Below, in pieces: positions 8,512 through 17,700 of a DNA stretch of 64,000 nucleotides; the first letter of the stretch is position 1; every line of letters starts with the position of its first letter. A model generated the notes under the pieces. That model saw nothing but the letters and a program-made list of their open reading frames with translations, did not search any database and was not told the origin of the DNA. This DNA comes from JADJWR01 sp963847675 (GTDB lineage: Bacteria; Pseudomonadota; Gammaproteobacteria; Burkholderiales; Burkholderiaceae_F): contig CAWKAP010000008.1 of the NCBI GenBank assembly GCA_963847675.1, forward strand, positions 1-64,000, written 5' to 3'. A program made the translations under genes and the position numbers.

Positions 8512-8844
8512 TCAGCGACGGACATCGCCCTCGACGCGCACCGCGGCCTGGCCGCGGTTGGTCCACATCAGGCAGTAGTCCTCGCTCGACGGCGCCCTGA
8601 ACTCCCCTTCGGCGCGCGCCACGGCGTCGCGCTTGACCGGATACAGCACCTCTTTGCCGCGGTGATGGTGGATGTTGAAGTCCACCGCCGCGCCCGCCGC
8701 GAACCGATAGCGGATCGTCTTGCCGGCCTCGATCTTCAGGCAGTGTTCGTCGAACTTTCCCGGCGCTATTTCAAGCGCCAGCCGGTCGGTCGCCGAAGAG
8801 GCAACGGGCGCCAGCAGCAGCATGCAGATCATCGTCTTCGTCAT
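8512..8844 (-). CDS. Small secreted protein with HHH motif, unknown
   Basis: Predicted exported protein of 110 residues. Signal peptide about 1-19 (MTKTMICMLLLAPVASSA), then a compact beta-rich domain with CLKIEAGKTIRYRF, FNIHHHRGKEVLYPV and DYCLMWTNRG. The triple histidine and two mature cysteines (in EHCLK and DYCLM) could form a metal site or a disulfide (inference). The strand pattern recalls small beta-sandwich domains, but I do not recognise a named family. It reads against the multicopper oxidase (13-base gap between stops) and away from the next plus-strand gene. The start at 8844 is chosen because it gives the signal peptide; no strong ribosome site is seen. Confidence 0.6.
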   Translation of the reverse strand: MTKTMICMLLLAPVASSATDRLALEIAPGKFDEHCLKIEAGKTIRYRFAAGAAVDFNIHHHRGKEVLYPVKRDAVARAEGEFRAPSSEDYCLMWTNRGQAAVRVEGDVRR

Positions 8845-8946
8845 CGGCCGCCCATCCGTTAGTACGTCCAGCTTTTCCCCACCGAGTGTGCGGGAACTCG
8901 ATGCCACGATCGGTGTCATGGCGACTGCCAAGTTAACATCGTGCTG

Positions 8947-9315
8947 ATGCGCCGTCTGGTCTTTCTCCTGCTGGCAGTGCTGATCCCGCTCAAGACCTGG
9001 GCCGGGATCGCGCATCCGATTGCGCTGGCGACGGGCCATGGCGGCACACAGGTTGCCGTACCGCACGCCGGCGCGCCGGCGAGAACGATCGACCATCACC
9101 AAGGCGCAGCGCGGGATGGATGCTGTTCCGTCGACGAGGCGGCCAACGCATTTCATCTGCAGGAATGCCCGCACCTGACGATGCCTTTCTTCGCAGCACC
9201 GCCTTCGCTGATGGGGTTTGGCCAACTGCCAACGGTGCGTCCTGTCGCTGAGACCGCACGGATGCGCTCGATCGTCCTCGACGTTCTGCTCAAGCCGCCT
9301 CTCGCCTTGCACTGA
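8947..9315 (+). CDS. Small exported His/Cys-containing protein of the copper island
   Basis: Unrecognised protein of 122 residues with a signal peptide (RRLVFLLLAVLIPLKTWA, about 2-20) and a short His-rich mature chain containing DHHQG, a CC pair and QECPHL. No further membrane segment. Proteins of this style (CopL or DUF2946-like) are common in copper and cation resistance operons and are presumed to be periplasmic metal-binding factors; that is analogy only. ATG at 8947 is used; an in-frame GTG lies at 8941. It is the first plus-strand gene after a 100-base divergent gap and may lead the cupredoxin operon 90 bases downstream. Confidence 0.55.
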   Translation: MRRLVFLLLAVLIPLKTWAGIAHPIALATGHGGTQVAVPHAGAPARTIDHHQGAARDGCCSVDEAANAFHLQECPHLTMPFFAAPPSLMGFGQLPTVRPVAETARMRSIVLDVLLKPPLALH

Positions 9316-9405
9316 GCCGTCCCGGCAGTGCGCCGCGGCGTGCTGCCTCCGGTAGCGTCGAAGCCAGGCTGCGGCGCTCGCTATGGATCAGTGCAGGAGT
9401 CATCG

Positions 9406-9912
9406 ATGCAGACAGTGTTGCGTGCCGCCGCTGCGGCATGGCTCGCCATCAGCACCACGCCTGTCGCGCACGGCCACGGCAACCAGCCGCATGCCGACAC
9501 GCAACACCGACCGGCCAACCTCGACCCGGTCGACAAGCGCTTTGGCCGCACCGGCGATCCGAAAAAGGTCACGCAGACGATCCGCATCGCCGGCGACGAC
9601 GCGATGCGGTTCACGCCGTCGCTGATCACGGTCAGGCAAGGCGAGACGGTCCGGTTCGTCGTCCAGAACAACGGCAAGGTCATGCACGAGGCCGTGCTGG
9701 GCACGCTGGACGAACTTCAGAAGCATGCGGAGGCGATGCGCAAGTACCCGAAGATGGAGCACGACGAGCCGTTCATGGTCCACGTGGCGCCCGGCCAGAG
9801 CGGCGAGATGATCTGGCAGTTCACCGAGACCGGCGAGTTTCACTTCGGCTGCCTGATCCCGGGCCATTTCGAGGCAGGAATGCGCGGCGTCATTCAGGTG
9901 GTCGCGCGCTGA
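9406..9912 (+). CDS. Periplasmic cupredoxin (blue copper protein)
   Basis: Type 1 copper protein of 168 residues. A signal peptide (about 1-23) leads to an exposed His-rich linker (HGHGNQPHADTQH), then a plastocyanin-like beta-sandwich. The blue-copper ligands are readable as His94 (VMHEAV), Cys149, His154 and Met159 (FGCLIPGHFEAGM). CAGGAG 7 bases before the ATG at 9406 fixes the start. It is followed by a DUF411 gene, a CusF-like gene and a cytochrome c gene with short gaps or overlaps. It may carry electrons or copper between these periplasmic proteins (inference). The PKMEHDEPFMVHV loop with extra His/Met is typical of copper-resistance cupredoxins. Confidence 0.9.
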   Translation: MQTVLRAAAAAWLAISTTPVAHGHGNQPHADTQHRPANLDPVDKRFGRTGDPKKVTQTIRIAGDDAMRFTPSLITVRQGETVRFVVQNNGKVMHEAVLGTLDELQKHAEAMRKYPKMEHDEPFMVHVAPGQSGEMIWQFTETGEFHFGCLIPGHFEAGMRGVIQVVAR

Positions 9913-9928
9913 ATCAAGGAGGAAGACG

Positions 9929-10390
9929 ATGAGGAAGGTCAATTCGCAACGCCGCGCTCTGCTCGCGGCGGCAGCCCTGCTGCCGCTGGCCGCAGCGGCA
10001 CAGCAGGAGAGCGCGATCGAGGTCTACAAGACGGCAACCTGCGGCTGCTGCAACGACTGGATCGCCTATCTGAAGGGCAACGGCTTTTCGGTCAGGAGCA
10101 CCAACGTTCCCGACACGTCGCCCGTACGGGCGCGCCTCGGGCTTCCGGCGAAGTACGGCTCGTGCCACACGGCGGTCGTCGGCGGCTATGTCGTCGAAGG
10201 CCACGTGCCGGCACGCGAGATTCGCCGCCTGCTCGCGGAACGGCCGGCCGCGGTCGGTATCGCCGTGCCGGAGATGCCGATCGGTTCGCCCGGGATGGAC
10301 GGACCCGCGTACAAGGGCCAGCGCGATCCTTTCGACGTGTTGCTGGTGCAGCCCGACGGTGCTGCGAAGGTTTACGCGTCCTACAACTGA
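9929..10390 (+). CDS. DUF411 periplasmic metal-binding protein
   Basis: Exported protein of 153 residues. The signal peptide (RRALLAAAALLPLAAAA) is followed by the DUF411 core: YKTATCGCCNDW with Cys38, Cys40 and Cys41, SCHTAVVGGYVVEGHVPA and PGMDGPAYKG. The DUF411 fold is thioredoxin-like, and its members are nearly always in copper or multi-metal resistance clusters, where they are proposed to bind copper. A strong AGGAGG ribosome site lies 7 bases before the ATG, and the gap to the cupredoxin is 16 bases, so the two are one transcript. Confidence 0.9.
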   Translation: MRKVNSQRRALLAAAALLPLAAAAQQESAIEVYKTATCGCCNDWIAYLKGNGFSVRSTNVPDTSPVRARLGLPAKYGSCHTAVVGGYVVEGHVPAREIRRLLAERPAAVGIAVPEMPIGSPGMDGPAYKGQRDPFDVLLVQPDGAAKVYASYN

Positions 10391-10404
10391 CGGAGCCGGT
10401 GAAA

Positions 10405-10764
10405 GTGCACAAACGAATGTTGCCCTCCTGCCTGTCGCTCGCCGTCCTGGCGCTGTCCTCGATCGCCCATGCGCAGCCGTCGAAGGGACACGCAACGCAA
10501 CACGGCGCGGCCGCATCGGCCCCTGCGACATCGAGCGTTGAAATGGCCAGCGGCGAAGTCCGGCGCATCGATAAGGCGCAGAAAAGGATCACGCTTCGCC
10601 ACGGCGAGATCAAGCATCTCGAGATGCCGCCGATGTCGATGGTCTTTCAGGTACGCGACGCGGCGTTGCTCGATGCAGTCAAGGTCGGCGACAAAGTGCT
10701 TTTTTCAGCCGACAAGGACACTGACGGAAGCCTGGTGGTTACTGCAATGAAGCCGGCGTCGTGA
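10405..10764 (+). CDS. CusF-like periplasmic copper chaperone
   Basis: Exported protein of about 119 residues. Signal peptide to SIAHA, a flexible His-containing linker (KGHATQHG), then the CusF OB-fold: SGEVRRIDKAQKRITLRH, then EMPPMSMVF carrying the Met ligands, then VKVGDKVLFSADK. CusF binds Cu(I) or Ag(I) through His, two Met and a Trp and hands it to CusB; here Phe stands near the Met pair instead of an obvious Trp. GTG at 10405 is preferred (GGAG 9 bases upstream); GTG at 10399 and ATG at 10417 are alternatives. Its stop overlaps the cytochrome c start (GTGA). Confidence 0.87.
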   Translation: MHKRMLPSCLSLAVLALSSIAHAQPSKGHATQHGAAASAPATSSVEMASGEVRRIDKAQKRITLRHGEIKHLEMPPMSMVFQVRDAALLDAVKVGDKVLFSADKDTDGSLVVTAMKPAS

Positions 10765-11249
10765 CACCGAAGACGATAGGGGTCGCGGCGGTCGCGCTGG
10801 CTGCCGGGCTCGGCGCGCTGGTGTGGTGGGATGCGCGAGTGTTCGTCCCACCGGAATCGACCGTGCCCGACCTGTCCGCAGCCGAACGCGTCGATGCCGG
10901 CCGCGTCGTCTACGAAGCGCACTGCGCCTCCTGCCATGGCGAGAAACTCGAAGGCCAGCCGAACTGGCGCGACCGCCTCCCCAGCGGGCGACTTCCGGCC
11001 CCGCCGCACGACGACTCCGGTCATACGTGGCACCACCCGTTCGAGGTGCTGTTTGCGATCACCACGCATGGTCTCGTCCCACCACACGCCCCACAGGGTT
11101 ATCAAAGTGACATGCCCGGATTCGCAGACCGGCTGAGCGAAAACGACATCTGGAACGTGCTCGCCTATATTCGCAGTCGCTGGTCGGATCGAATGCGCTC
11201 GGCCCACGACGAGGTGCAGCGCCGGCATGCGGCGCAGGGTCGCCGATAG
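10761..11249 (+). CDS. Membrane-anchored c-type cytochrome
   Basis: Protein of 162 residues with an N-terminal membrane anchor or uncleaved signal (about 5-24) and one class I haem motif, Cys55-Ala-Ser-Cys58-His59. SDMPGF at about 117 supplies the likely axial Met, and the C-terminal helix reads IWNVLAYIRSRW. The start GTG at 10761 overlaps the TGA of the CusF-like gene. Its place in the copper island suggests it takes electrons from the cupredoxin or copper-oxidation step and passes them to the respiratory chain (inference). Sequence-similar small cytochromes occur in many copper operons without a proven role. Confidence 0.88.
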   Translation: MTPKTIGVAAVALAAGLGALVWWDARVFVPPESTVPDLSAAERVDAGRVVYEAHCASCHGEKLEGQPNWRDRLPSGRLPAPPHDDSGHTWHHPFEVLFAITTHGLVPPHAPQGYQSDMPGFADRLSENDIWNVLAYIRSRWSDRMRSAHDEVQRRHAAQGRR

Positions 11250-11305
11250 CTTCGGCTTGACCGGCATCAACCGGCGAGTACTTACTGAACGTCTAGTATC
11301 CGCGC

Positions 11306-11722
11306 ATGTTGCCTGCCGCCACCCTCTGGTCGATCGCTCGGAACGACGGCGCCACGCGCCGCGTGCTGCTGCTGTTGATGCTCGGCGCGCTGCTCTACGG
11401 CTTTGGCGTGCAGGCGGCGCGGGCCTGCCTGCCGACCGTGCTGGCGTCGCATGCCCATCATGCGGCACTGACCGGCCTCGCTGCCGAGCCATGCCATGAC
11501 GACGCCGGCGTCGTGCAACTGGTCTGTGAATCGCACTGCCGGACCGACGCGCAGAGCGCCCGCCTGTCGTTCAGTTTCGACCTGCCCGTCGCGGCGCCCC
11601 TCGACGCCCCGCGGCCCGCCGCGCCGCTGCCTCTTGCCGCACCGGGCGACAGCGGCGCCGAACCACCGCTGCGCGACAGCGGCCCGCCCCTGCACGTCCT
11701 GTTCCACCGCTTCCTGCGCTAG
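11306..11722 (+). CDS. Small exported protein preceding cusCBA, unknown
   Basis: Unrecognised protein of 138 residues. An N-terminal hydrophobic segment (about 19-38, RVLLLLMLGALLYGFGVQAA) is a signal peptide or anchor. The mature part has SHAHH, PCHDD and CESHC motifs followed by a Pro/Ala-rich tail ending LFHRFLR. Similar short Cys/His proteins often precede czc/cus efflux operons. The His/Cys motifs suggest metal sensing or binding in the periplasm (inference). It lies 79 bases before cusC and is likely the first gene of the cus transcript. No ribosome site stands out before the ATG. Confidence 0.55.
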   Translation: MLPAATLWSIARNDGATRRVLLLLMLGALLYGFGVQAARACLPTVLASHAHHAALTGLAAEPCHDDAGVVQLVCESHCRTDAQSARLSFSFDLPVAAPLDAPRPAAPLPLAAPGDSGAEPPLRDSGPPLHVLFHRFLR

Positions 11723-11800
11723 CCCGACCGCGTGCCTGGCACGCCGTCGTGATCGTTGACGCGCCGCTGCGCGTCGCCCCCCAGCTTTGCAGGAGCCAAG

Positions 11801-13058
11801 ATGTCCGTCCCGAACTGCGCCTGGCGCACCCTTCTTGCGGCCGCACTGTCGTGCTCTGCGGCGGCCGCCCAGCCACCGGGCGCGCACTGCCGAATCGCTG
11901 CTCACCTATGCGAGAAGCGCAAATCCCGAGTTCGCGGCCATGCTGCGCGAGGCCGACGCAGCCGGCGCGCGAGTAACGCCCGCCGGCAACCTTCCCGATC
12001 CGATGCTGGCGATCGAGTGGCGCGACATCACGCGCGACGGCGAGATCAACCCGACGTTGTCGCCGACGCGCGTCGGCAGCATGAAGTACACGATGCGCCA
12101 GATGTTTCCCTGGCCCGGCAAGCGCGATCTGGCGCGCTCCGCCGCCGAGGCTTCGGCCGAGCAGTCGAACCAGGCCGCGCGTGCGACGTGGAACGAACTG
12201 GCGATGAGACTGAAGGTCGCTCACGCCCGCCGCTACGAACTGGCGCAGCGCCGCGAGATCGTCGGCGAGATCGACGCCCTGCTGGCGCAACTCGAATCGA
12301 TCACGCGCACCCGTTACGCCGGCGGTCTTGCCGCGCAGGCCGACGCGGTCCGCGCGCTGTCGGAGCGCACCATGCTGCGCGGTGAGCTGATCTCGCTCGA
12401 GACGCAGGCGCGCACGATCGATGCCCAGGTCAATGCCCTGCTGGCGCGCGCGCCCGACGCTCCGCTGGCGGTCGCCGTCCGCGGCCGCACGCCCGCCGAA
12501 GAGCTGCAGTTCGCGCCGCTCGCCGAGCGTCTGCGCAACCTCAATGCCGACCTGGCGGCAGACCGCGCGCGTGTCGACAGCGCGGAGCGCTCGCGCGAGC
12601 TCGCCTACCGCAACCGCTATCCGGACTTTTCGCTCGGCATCTCGCCGATCCAGAGGGGCAACCGGCTCGCTGACTGGGAAGTGATGTTCGAAGTCACGAT
12701 CCCGCTGCAGCAGGGGACGCGGCGGGCGCAGGAACAGGAGGCCGAGGCAATGGTCGCTGCCGCCGCTGCGCGGCGCGAGGCGACGTTGCAACGTGCCCTC
12801 GGTGAGCTGGGCACGGCCCTGGCGCAGCTTGCCGGCGCGCGCGAGATGTCGCGCCTGACCGAATCGAGCCTGCTGCCGCAGGCCCGGGTGAACCTGCAGG
12901 CGTCCCTGGCCGCCTACGAGAGCGGCAAGGTCGACTTCGCCGCGCTTCTCGAGGCCGAGCGCCAGGTGCGGCAGGCGCGCCTGAGCCTGCTCGCCGCCGA
13001 GGTCGAAGGACAGATGCGGCTCGCCGAGATCGAACGACTGATTGGAGAAGACCTATGA
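11801..13058 (+). CDS. cusC: CusC-type outer-membrane efflux channel, single frameshift near N-terminus
   Basis: TolC-family outer-membrane factor of about 418 residues that forms the exit duct of the copper/silver pump. The start ATG at 11801 follows AGGAG and opens a good signal peptide (MSVPNCAWRTLLAAALSCSA), but in a different frame from the body. Dropping one G from the GGG run near 11880 joins it to the mature chain TAESLLTYARSANPEF. The body then runs clean to 13058 with duplicated TolC features: PDPMLAIEWRD, MFPWPGKRDLA, YRNRYPDFSLGIS, and long Ala-rich coiled helices. It overlaps cusB by ATGA. The one-base insertion may be a sequencing error, since the rest is intact. Confidence 0.83.
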
Positions 13059-14638
13059 GCGCGACGGACCGCTCCGAGCGCGACTCCCTCGCGCAACGCG
13101 ACAAGAAGTCCTCGACCCGCGCTGCCGGCATCGGGCGCGGCATCGCGCTGCTGGCGGCGATTGCAGTCGCTGGCGCCGTCGGCTACTGGTACGGCGGCAA
13201 GCGCGCCGTCGGCACGCACGAAACGGCTTCGGCCGCTGCGACCCAGCCCGCCAAGGGCGAACGCAAGGTCCTCTATTACCGCAATCCGATGGGCCTGCCG
13301 GACATCTCGCAGACGCCGAAGAAGGACTCGATGGGCATGGACTACATCCCCGTCTACGAGGGTGACGAAGAAAACGCGGGCAGCGGCGTGAAGATCAGCA
13401 CGGCCAAGGTGCAGCGGCTCGGCGTGCGCAGCGTCGCGGTGGAGAAGCGTTCGCTCGATGCGGTGGTGCGCGCGACCGGCAGGGTCGAAGTCGATGAGCG
13501 CCGGCTGGCCACGATCACGCCGAAGTTCGAGGGCTACGTGGAAAAGCTCTTCGTCAACACCACAGGCGAGTACGTTGCCCGCGGCGCGCCGCTGTTCGAG
13601 GCCTACAGCCCCGAACTGCTGGCCACCCAGCGCGAGTACGCCATTGCCGCGCAGGGGCTGGCGCAGGTCAGCGGTGCCGACCCGATCACGGTGGCTGGCA
13701 TGAAGCGGCTGGCCGAATCTTCGCTGGAGCGGCTGCGCAACTGGGACGTGACCGAGGAGCAGATCGCACAACTCGCGGCGGGCGGCAAACCGGTGCGCGC
13801 GCTGACCTTCCGCGCACCGGCCTCCGGCCACGTGATCGAGCGCAAGGCCACCCAGGGCATGCGCTTCATGCCGGGCGAAATGCTCTACCAGATCGCCGAT
13901 CTGTCGACCGTGTGGGTGATCGCCGACGTATTCGAGCAGGACATCGGCCGCGTCCGCGTCGGCCAGCGCGCATCGGTGCTGCTCGAGGCCTATCCGGGCG
14001 AGGCCTTCCAGGGCCGCGTCAGCTACATCTATCCGACGCTGCGTGCCGAAACGCGCAGCGCGCAAGTGCGCATCGAACTGGCCAACCCGGGCGGCCGCAT
14101 CAAGCCGTCGATGTACGCGCACGTCGAACTGCCTGGCGCGGGCAGCGCCGTTCTGGCCGTGCCCAACTCGGCGCTGATCGACAGCGGCACGCGGCGCATC
14201 GTTCTCATCGACCAGGGCGAAGGCCGTTTCGAGCCGCGCGAGGTCAGGATCGGCGTCCGCGGCGACGAGTTCGTCGCCATCACCGAAGGACTGAAGGAAG
14301 GCGAGCGGGTGGTCGTTGCCGCCAACTTCCTGATCGACGCCGAAAGCAACCTCAAGGCCGCGCTCGCCGGCATGGCCGGCGGCACCGACACTGCCGGCAA
14401 GAAGCAGGTCACGCACAGCGCCACCGGCACGATCGACGACATCGACGCGAAGACCGGCGTGCTGCTGATCACCCACGAACCGATCGAGAGCCTGAAATGG
14501 CCGCGGATGACGATGGAGTTCGTGCCGACCAACGAGGCACTCGCGAAGAGCGTGAAACCCGGCACGCCGATCCGCTTCGACTTCGTCGAGCGCAAACCGG
14601 GCGAGTGGGTGGTGACGAAGATCGAGGTGCAGAAATGA
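13055..14638 (+). CDS. cusB: CusB-type periplasmic adaptor with heavy-metal and CusF domains
   Basis: Membrane-fusion subunit of 527 residues for the CusCBA Cu(I)/Ag(I) pump. Order: membrane anchor (about 28-46), heavy-metal-binding domain (about 74-103, YYRNPMGLPDIS to GMDYIPVYE, with Met ligands), barrel-sandwich and helical hairpin (LFVNTTGEYVARGAPLFEAYSPEL), beta-barrel (VWVIADVFEQDIGRVRVGQ) and membrane-proximal domain. A fused CusF domain closes the chain (about 447-527, TGTIDDIDAKTGVLLITHEPI, then WPRMTMEF with Trp and Met ligands). The fused CusF makes a third copy of this domain in the island. The gene overlaps cusC by ATGA and is separated from cusA by an inverted-repeat element. 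Confidence 0.95.
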   Translation: MSATDRSERDSLAQRDKKSSTRAAGIGRGIALLAAIAVAGAVGYWYGGKRAVGTHETASAAATQPAKGERKVLYYRNPMGLPDISQTPKKDSMGMDYIPVYEGDEENAGSGVKISTAKVQRLGVRSVAVEKRSLDAVVRATGRVEVDERRLATITPKFEGYVEKLFVNTTGEYVARGAPLFEAYSPELLATQREYAIAAQGLAQVSGADPITVAGMKRLAESSLERLRNWDVTEEQIAQLAAGGKPVRALTFRAPASGHVIERKATQGMRFMPGEMLYQIADLSTVWVIADVFEQDIGRVRVGQRASVLLEAYPGEAFQGRVSYIYPTLRAETRSAQVRIELANPGGRIKPSMYAHVELPGAGSAVLAVPNSALIDSGTRRIVLIDQGEGRFEPREVRIGVRGDEFVAITEGLKEGERVVVAANFLIDAESNLKAALAGMAGGTDTAGKKQVTHSATGTIDDIDAKTGVLLITHEPIESLKWPRMTMEFVPTNEALAKSVKPGTPIRFDFVERKPGEWVVTKIEVQK

Positions 14639-14657
14639 GCGCGACGCCCCGATCGCC

Positions 14658-14733
14658 GTCGCCCCGGCGCAGCCCGGGGTCCAATCTCCTTGGGCCCGAG
14701 TGCACGTTGGGCCCCGGCCTGCGCCGGGGCGAC
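14658..14733. repeat. REP-like inverted repeat between cusB and cusA
   Basis: A 76-base element with near-mirror GC-rich arms: it opens GTCGCCCCGGCGCAGCCCGG and closes with the complementary GCCTGCGCCGGGGCGAC. The half-arms GGGTCCAA and TTGGGCCC also pair in the middle. It has the form of the dispersed extragenic palindromes found between genes in many proteobacteria. It fills almost the whole 105-base gap between two genes of one operon, so it could alter mRNA stability or the cusB:cusA ratio (inference). No transposase is nearby. Confidence 0.7.
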
Positions 14734-14743
14734 GAGGCGCGCC

Positions 14744-17700
14744 ATGCTTGAACGGCTGATCGACTGGTCGGCGCGCAACCCGTTCCTGGTCGGGCTGGCC
14801 ACGCTGGCGCTCGTCTTCGGCGGCGTGCTTGCCATCCTGCGCACGCCACTCGATGCTTTGCCCGATCTGTCCGACGTGCAGGTGATCGTCTACACCGAGT
14901 GTCCCGGGCCAGGCGCCGCAGGTGGTCGAAGACCAGGTCACCTACCCGCTGACCACGGCGATGCTGTCGGTGCCGAAATCGAAGGTGGTGCGCGGCTTCT
15001 CGTTCTTCGGCGCCAGCTTCGTCTACGTGATCTTCGACGACGGCACCGACATCTACTGGGCGCGTTCGCGGGTGCTGGAGTATCTGAACTTCGCCAGCGG
15101 CCGGCTGCCGGCGGGTGTGACGCCGCAGATCGGCCCGGACGCCACCGGCGTCGGCTGGGTCTACCAGTACGTGCTGCTGGCCAAGGACCGGACGCTGGCC
15201 GAGCTGCGCACGCTCCAGGACTGGTTCGTCCGCTACCAGCTGCACCTCGGTGCCGGGCGTCTCCGAGGTGGCCTCGATCGGCGGCTTCGTGCAGCAGTAC
15301 CAGGTCGATCGTCGATCCGGTCAAGCTGCGCGCGCTACGGCATCCCGCTGGCGCGCGTGGCGCAGGTGATCCGCGACTCGAACCGCGACGTCGGCGGCCG
15401 CGTGATCGAGATGGCGGAGACCGAGTACATGGTGCGCGGCCGCGGCTACCTGCGCGGTGCGGCCGACATCGCCGACCTCGTCGTGTCGCGCCGAAGGCGG
15501 CACGCCGATGCTGGTGCGCGACGTGGCGCGGGTCGAGATCGGCCCCGAGGAACGGCGCGGCGTCGCCGAGCTCAACGGCGAAGGCGAGGTGGTCTGGCGG
15601 CATCGTCGTCGCCCGCTTCGGCGAGAACGCGCTGGCGGTGATCGACGGCGTCAAGGCCAAGATCGACGAGCTCCGCGCCGGCCTGCCCGAGGGCGTCGAC
15701 GATCGAGACGGTCTACGACCGCTCGGACCTGATCCGCCGCGCCATCGACACGCTGAAGACGACGCTGATCGAGGAGATCGATCATCGTCGCGCTGGTGTG
15801 CTCGCTCTTCCTGCTCCACGTCCGGAGCGCGCTGGTGGCGATCCTGGTGCTGCCGCTCGGCGTGCTGATCTCGTTCATCTGCATGCAACTGCTCGGCATC
15901 AACGCCAACATCATGAGCCTGGGCGGCATCGCCATCGCCATCGGCGCGATGGTCGACGCGCGATCGTGATGGTCGAGAACGCCCACAAGCACCTGGAGCG
16001 CCTGGCGCCGGGAGGCGGCACCGCTTCGAGGCGATCGTCGCACGCCGGCAAGGAGGTCGGCCCGGCGCTGTTCTTCTCGCTGCTCATCATCACGGTGAGC
16101 TTCCTGCCGGTGTTCACGCTCGAGGCGCAGGAAGGGCGGCTGTTCGAGCCGCTGGCGTACACCAAGACCTTCGCGATGGCCGGCGGTGCGCTGCTGTCTG
16201 TGACGGTGGTGCCGGTGCTGATGGTTTATCTCATTCGCGGCCGCATCCTGCCGGAGACCAAGAACCCGTTGAACCGGTTCCTGCTGTGGAGCTACCGCCC
16301 GATCATCGCCTGGGTGCTGCGCCACAAGCTGGTAACGCTGGCCGCCACGCTGCTGGTCGCCGCGGCCAGCATCGTTCCGGCGACCCGGCTCGGCACCGAG
16401 TTCATGCCGACGCTGAACGAGGGCACGATCTTCTACATGCCGACCTCGCTGCCCGGCATGTCGATCACCAAGGCCGCCGAAGTGCTGCAGGTGCAGAACC
16501 GGATCATCAAGAGCTTTCCCGAGGTCGAATCGGTGATCGGCAAGGCCGGCCGCGCCGCCACCGCGACCGACCCGGCGCCGATCGAGATGTTCGAGACGGT
16601 GATCAATCTGAAGCCCGAGTCGCAGTGGCGGCCCGGCATGACCGTCGACAGGCTGATCGCCGAGATGGACGGCGCGCTGCAGTTCCCCGGCATCGCCAAC
16701 AGCTGGACGATGCCGATCAAGGCCCGCATCGACATGCTGTCCACCGGCATCCGCACGCCGATCGGCATCAAGGTGTTCGGCTCCGACCTCGCCGAGATGG
16801 AGCAGGTCGCGCGCGAGATCGAGACGGTGGTGCGCAACGTGCCCGGCACCACCAGCGCCTATGCCGAGCGGCTCACCGGCGGCTTCTACCTCGACATCGA
16901 GCCCGACCGCGCGCAGCTGGCCCGCTACGGGCTTTCGGTCGGCGACCTGCAGGAAGTGGTGGCGCAGGCGCTCGGCGGCGAGATGGTGACCACCATGGTC
17001 GAGGGCCGCGCGCGCTTCGGCGTGATCGTGCGCTACCCGCGCGATGCGCGCGCCAGCCCGGAGCACATCGAGCGCGAAGTGCTGGTGCCGCTGATGGCGG
17101 AGATGGGCAGGCTGCCGGCGATGATTCCGCTCGGCCAGGTCGCGCGCGCGCGGATCACGAAGGGCGCGCCGGTGATCCGCACCGAGGACGCGCTGCTGTC
17201 GGCGCTACATCTACGTCGACATCCGCGACCGCGACATCGGCAGCTACGTGCCGACGCGCAGAAGGCGGTGGCCGACAACGTGAAGTTCCCGCCAGGCAAC
17301 TACGTGACCTGGAGCGGCCAGTTCGAGTACATGGAGCGCGCGCTCGCCAAGATGAAGATCGTCGTGCCGGTGACGCTGGCGGTGATCTTCGTGCTGCTGT
17401 ACCTGAACTTCCGCCGCGTGACCGAGACGCTGATCGTGATGCTGTCGGTGCCGTTCGCGCTGGTCGGCGGCATCTGGCTGCTGTGGTTGCTCGACTACAA
17501 CCTGAGCGTGGCGGTGGCGGTCGGCTTCATCGCGCTGGCCGGCGTGGCGGCCGAGACCGGCGTGGTGATGCTGATCTACCTCGACCAGGCCTGGCGCGCC
17601 GTCGCGCGAAGCTGCGGTGCCGAGAAAGCGAGCGCCGACGGTTGCCGATCTGAACGCGGCAGTGATGGACGGCGCGGTCGAACGCGTGCGGCCGAAGATG

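Noticed and set aside
11257..11300. TTGACC with a possible -10 before the gene at 11306
   Set aside because: TTGACC is a good -35, but at 16-17 bases only TACTTA is present, and TAGTAT is 31 bases away. Too weak to call.
12914..14941. 675-codon open frame on the minus strand
   Set aside because: It is antisense to cusC, cusB and the start of cusA, which carry recognised domains, and its His/Arg/Asp-rich text has no domain signature.
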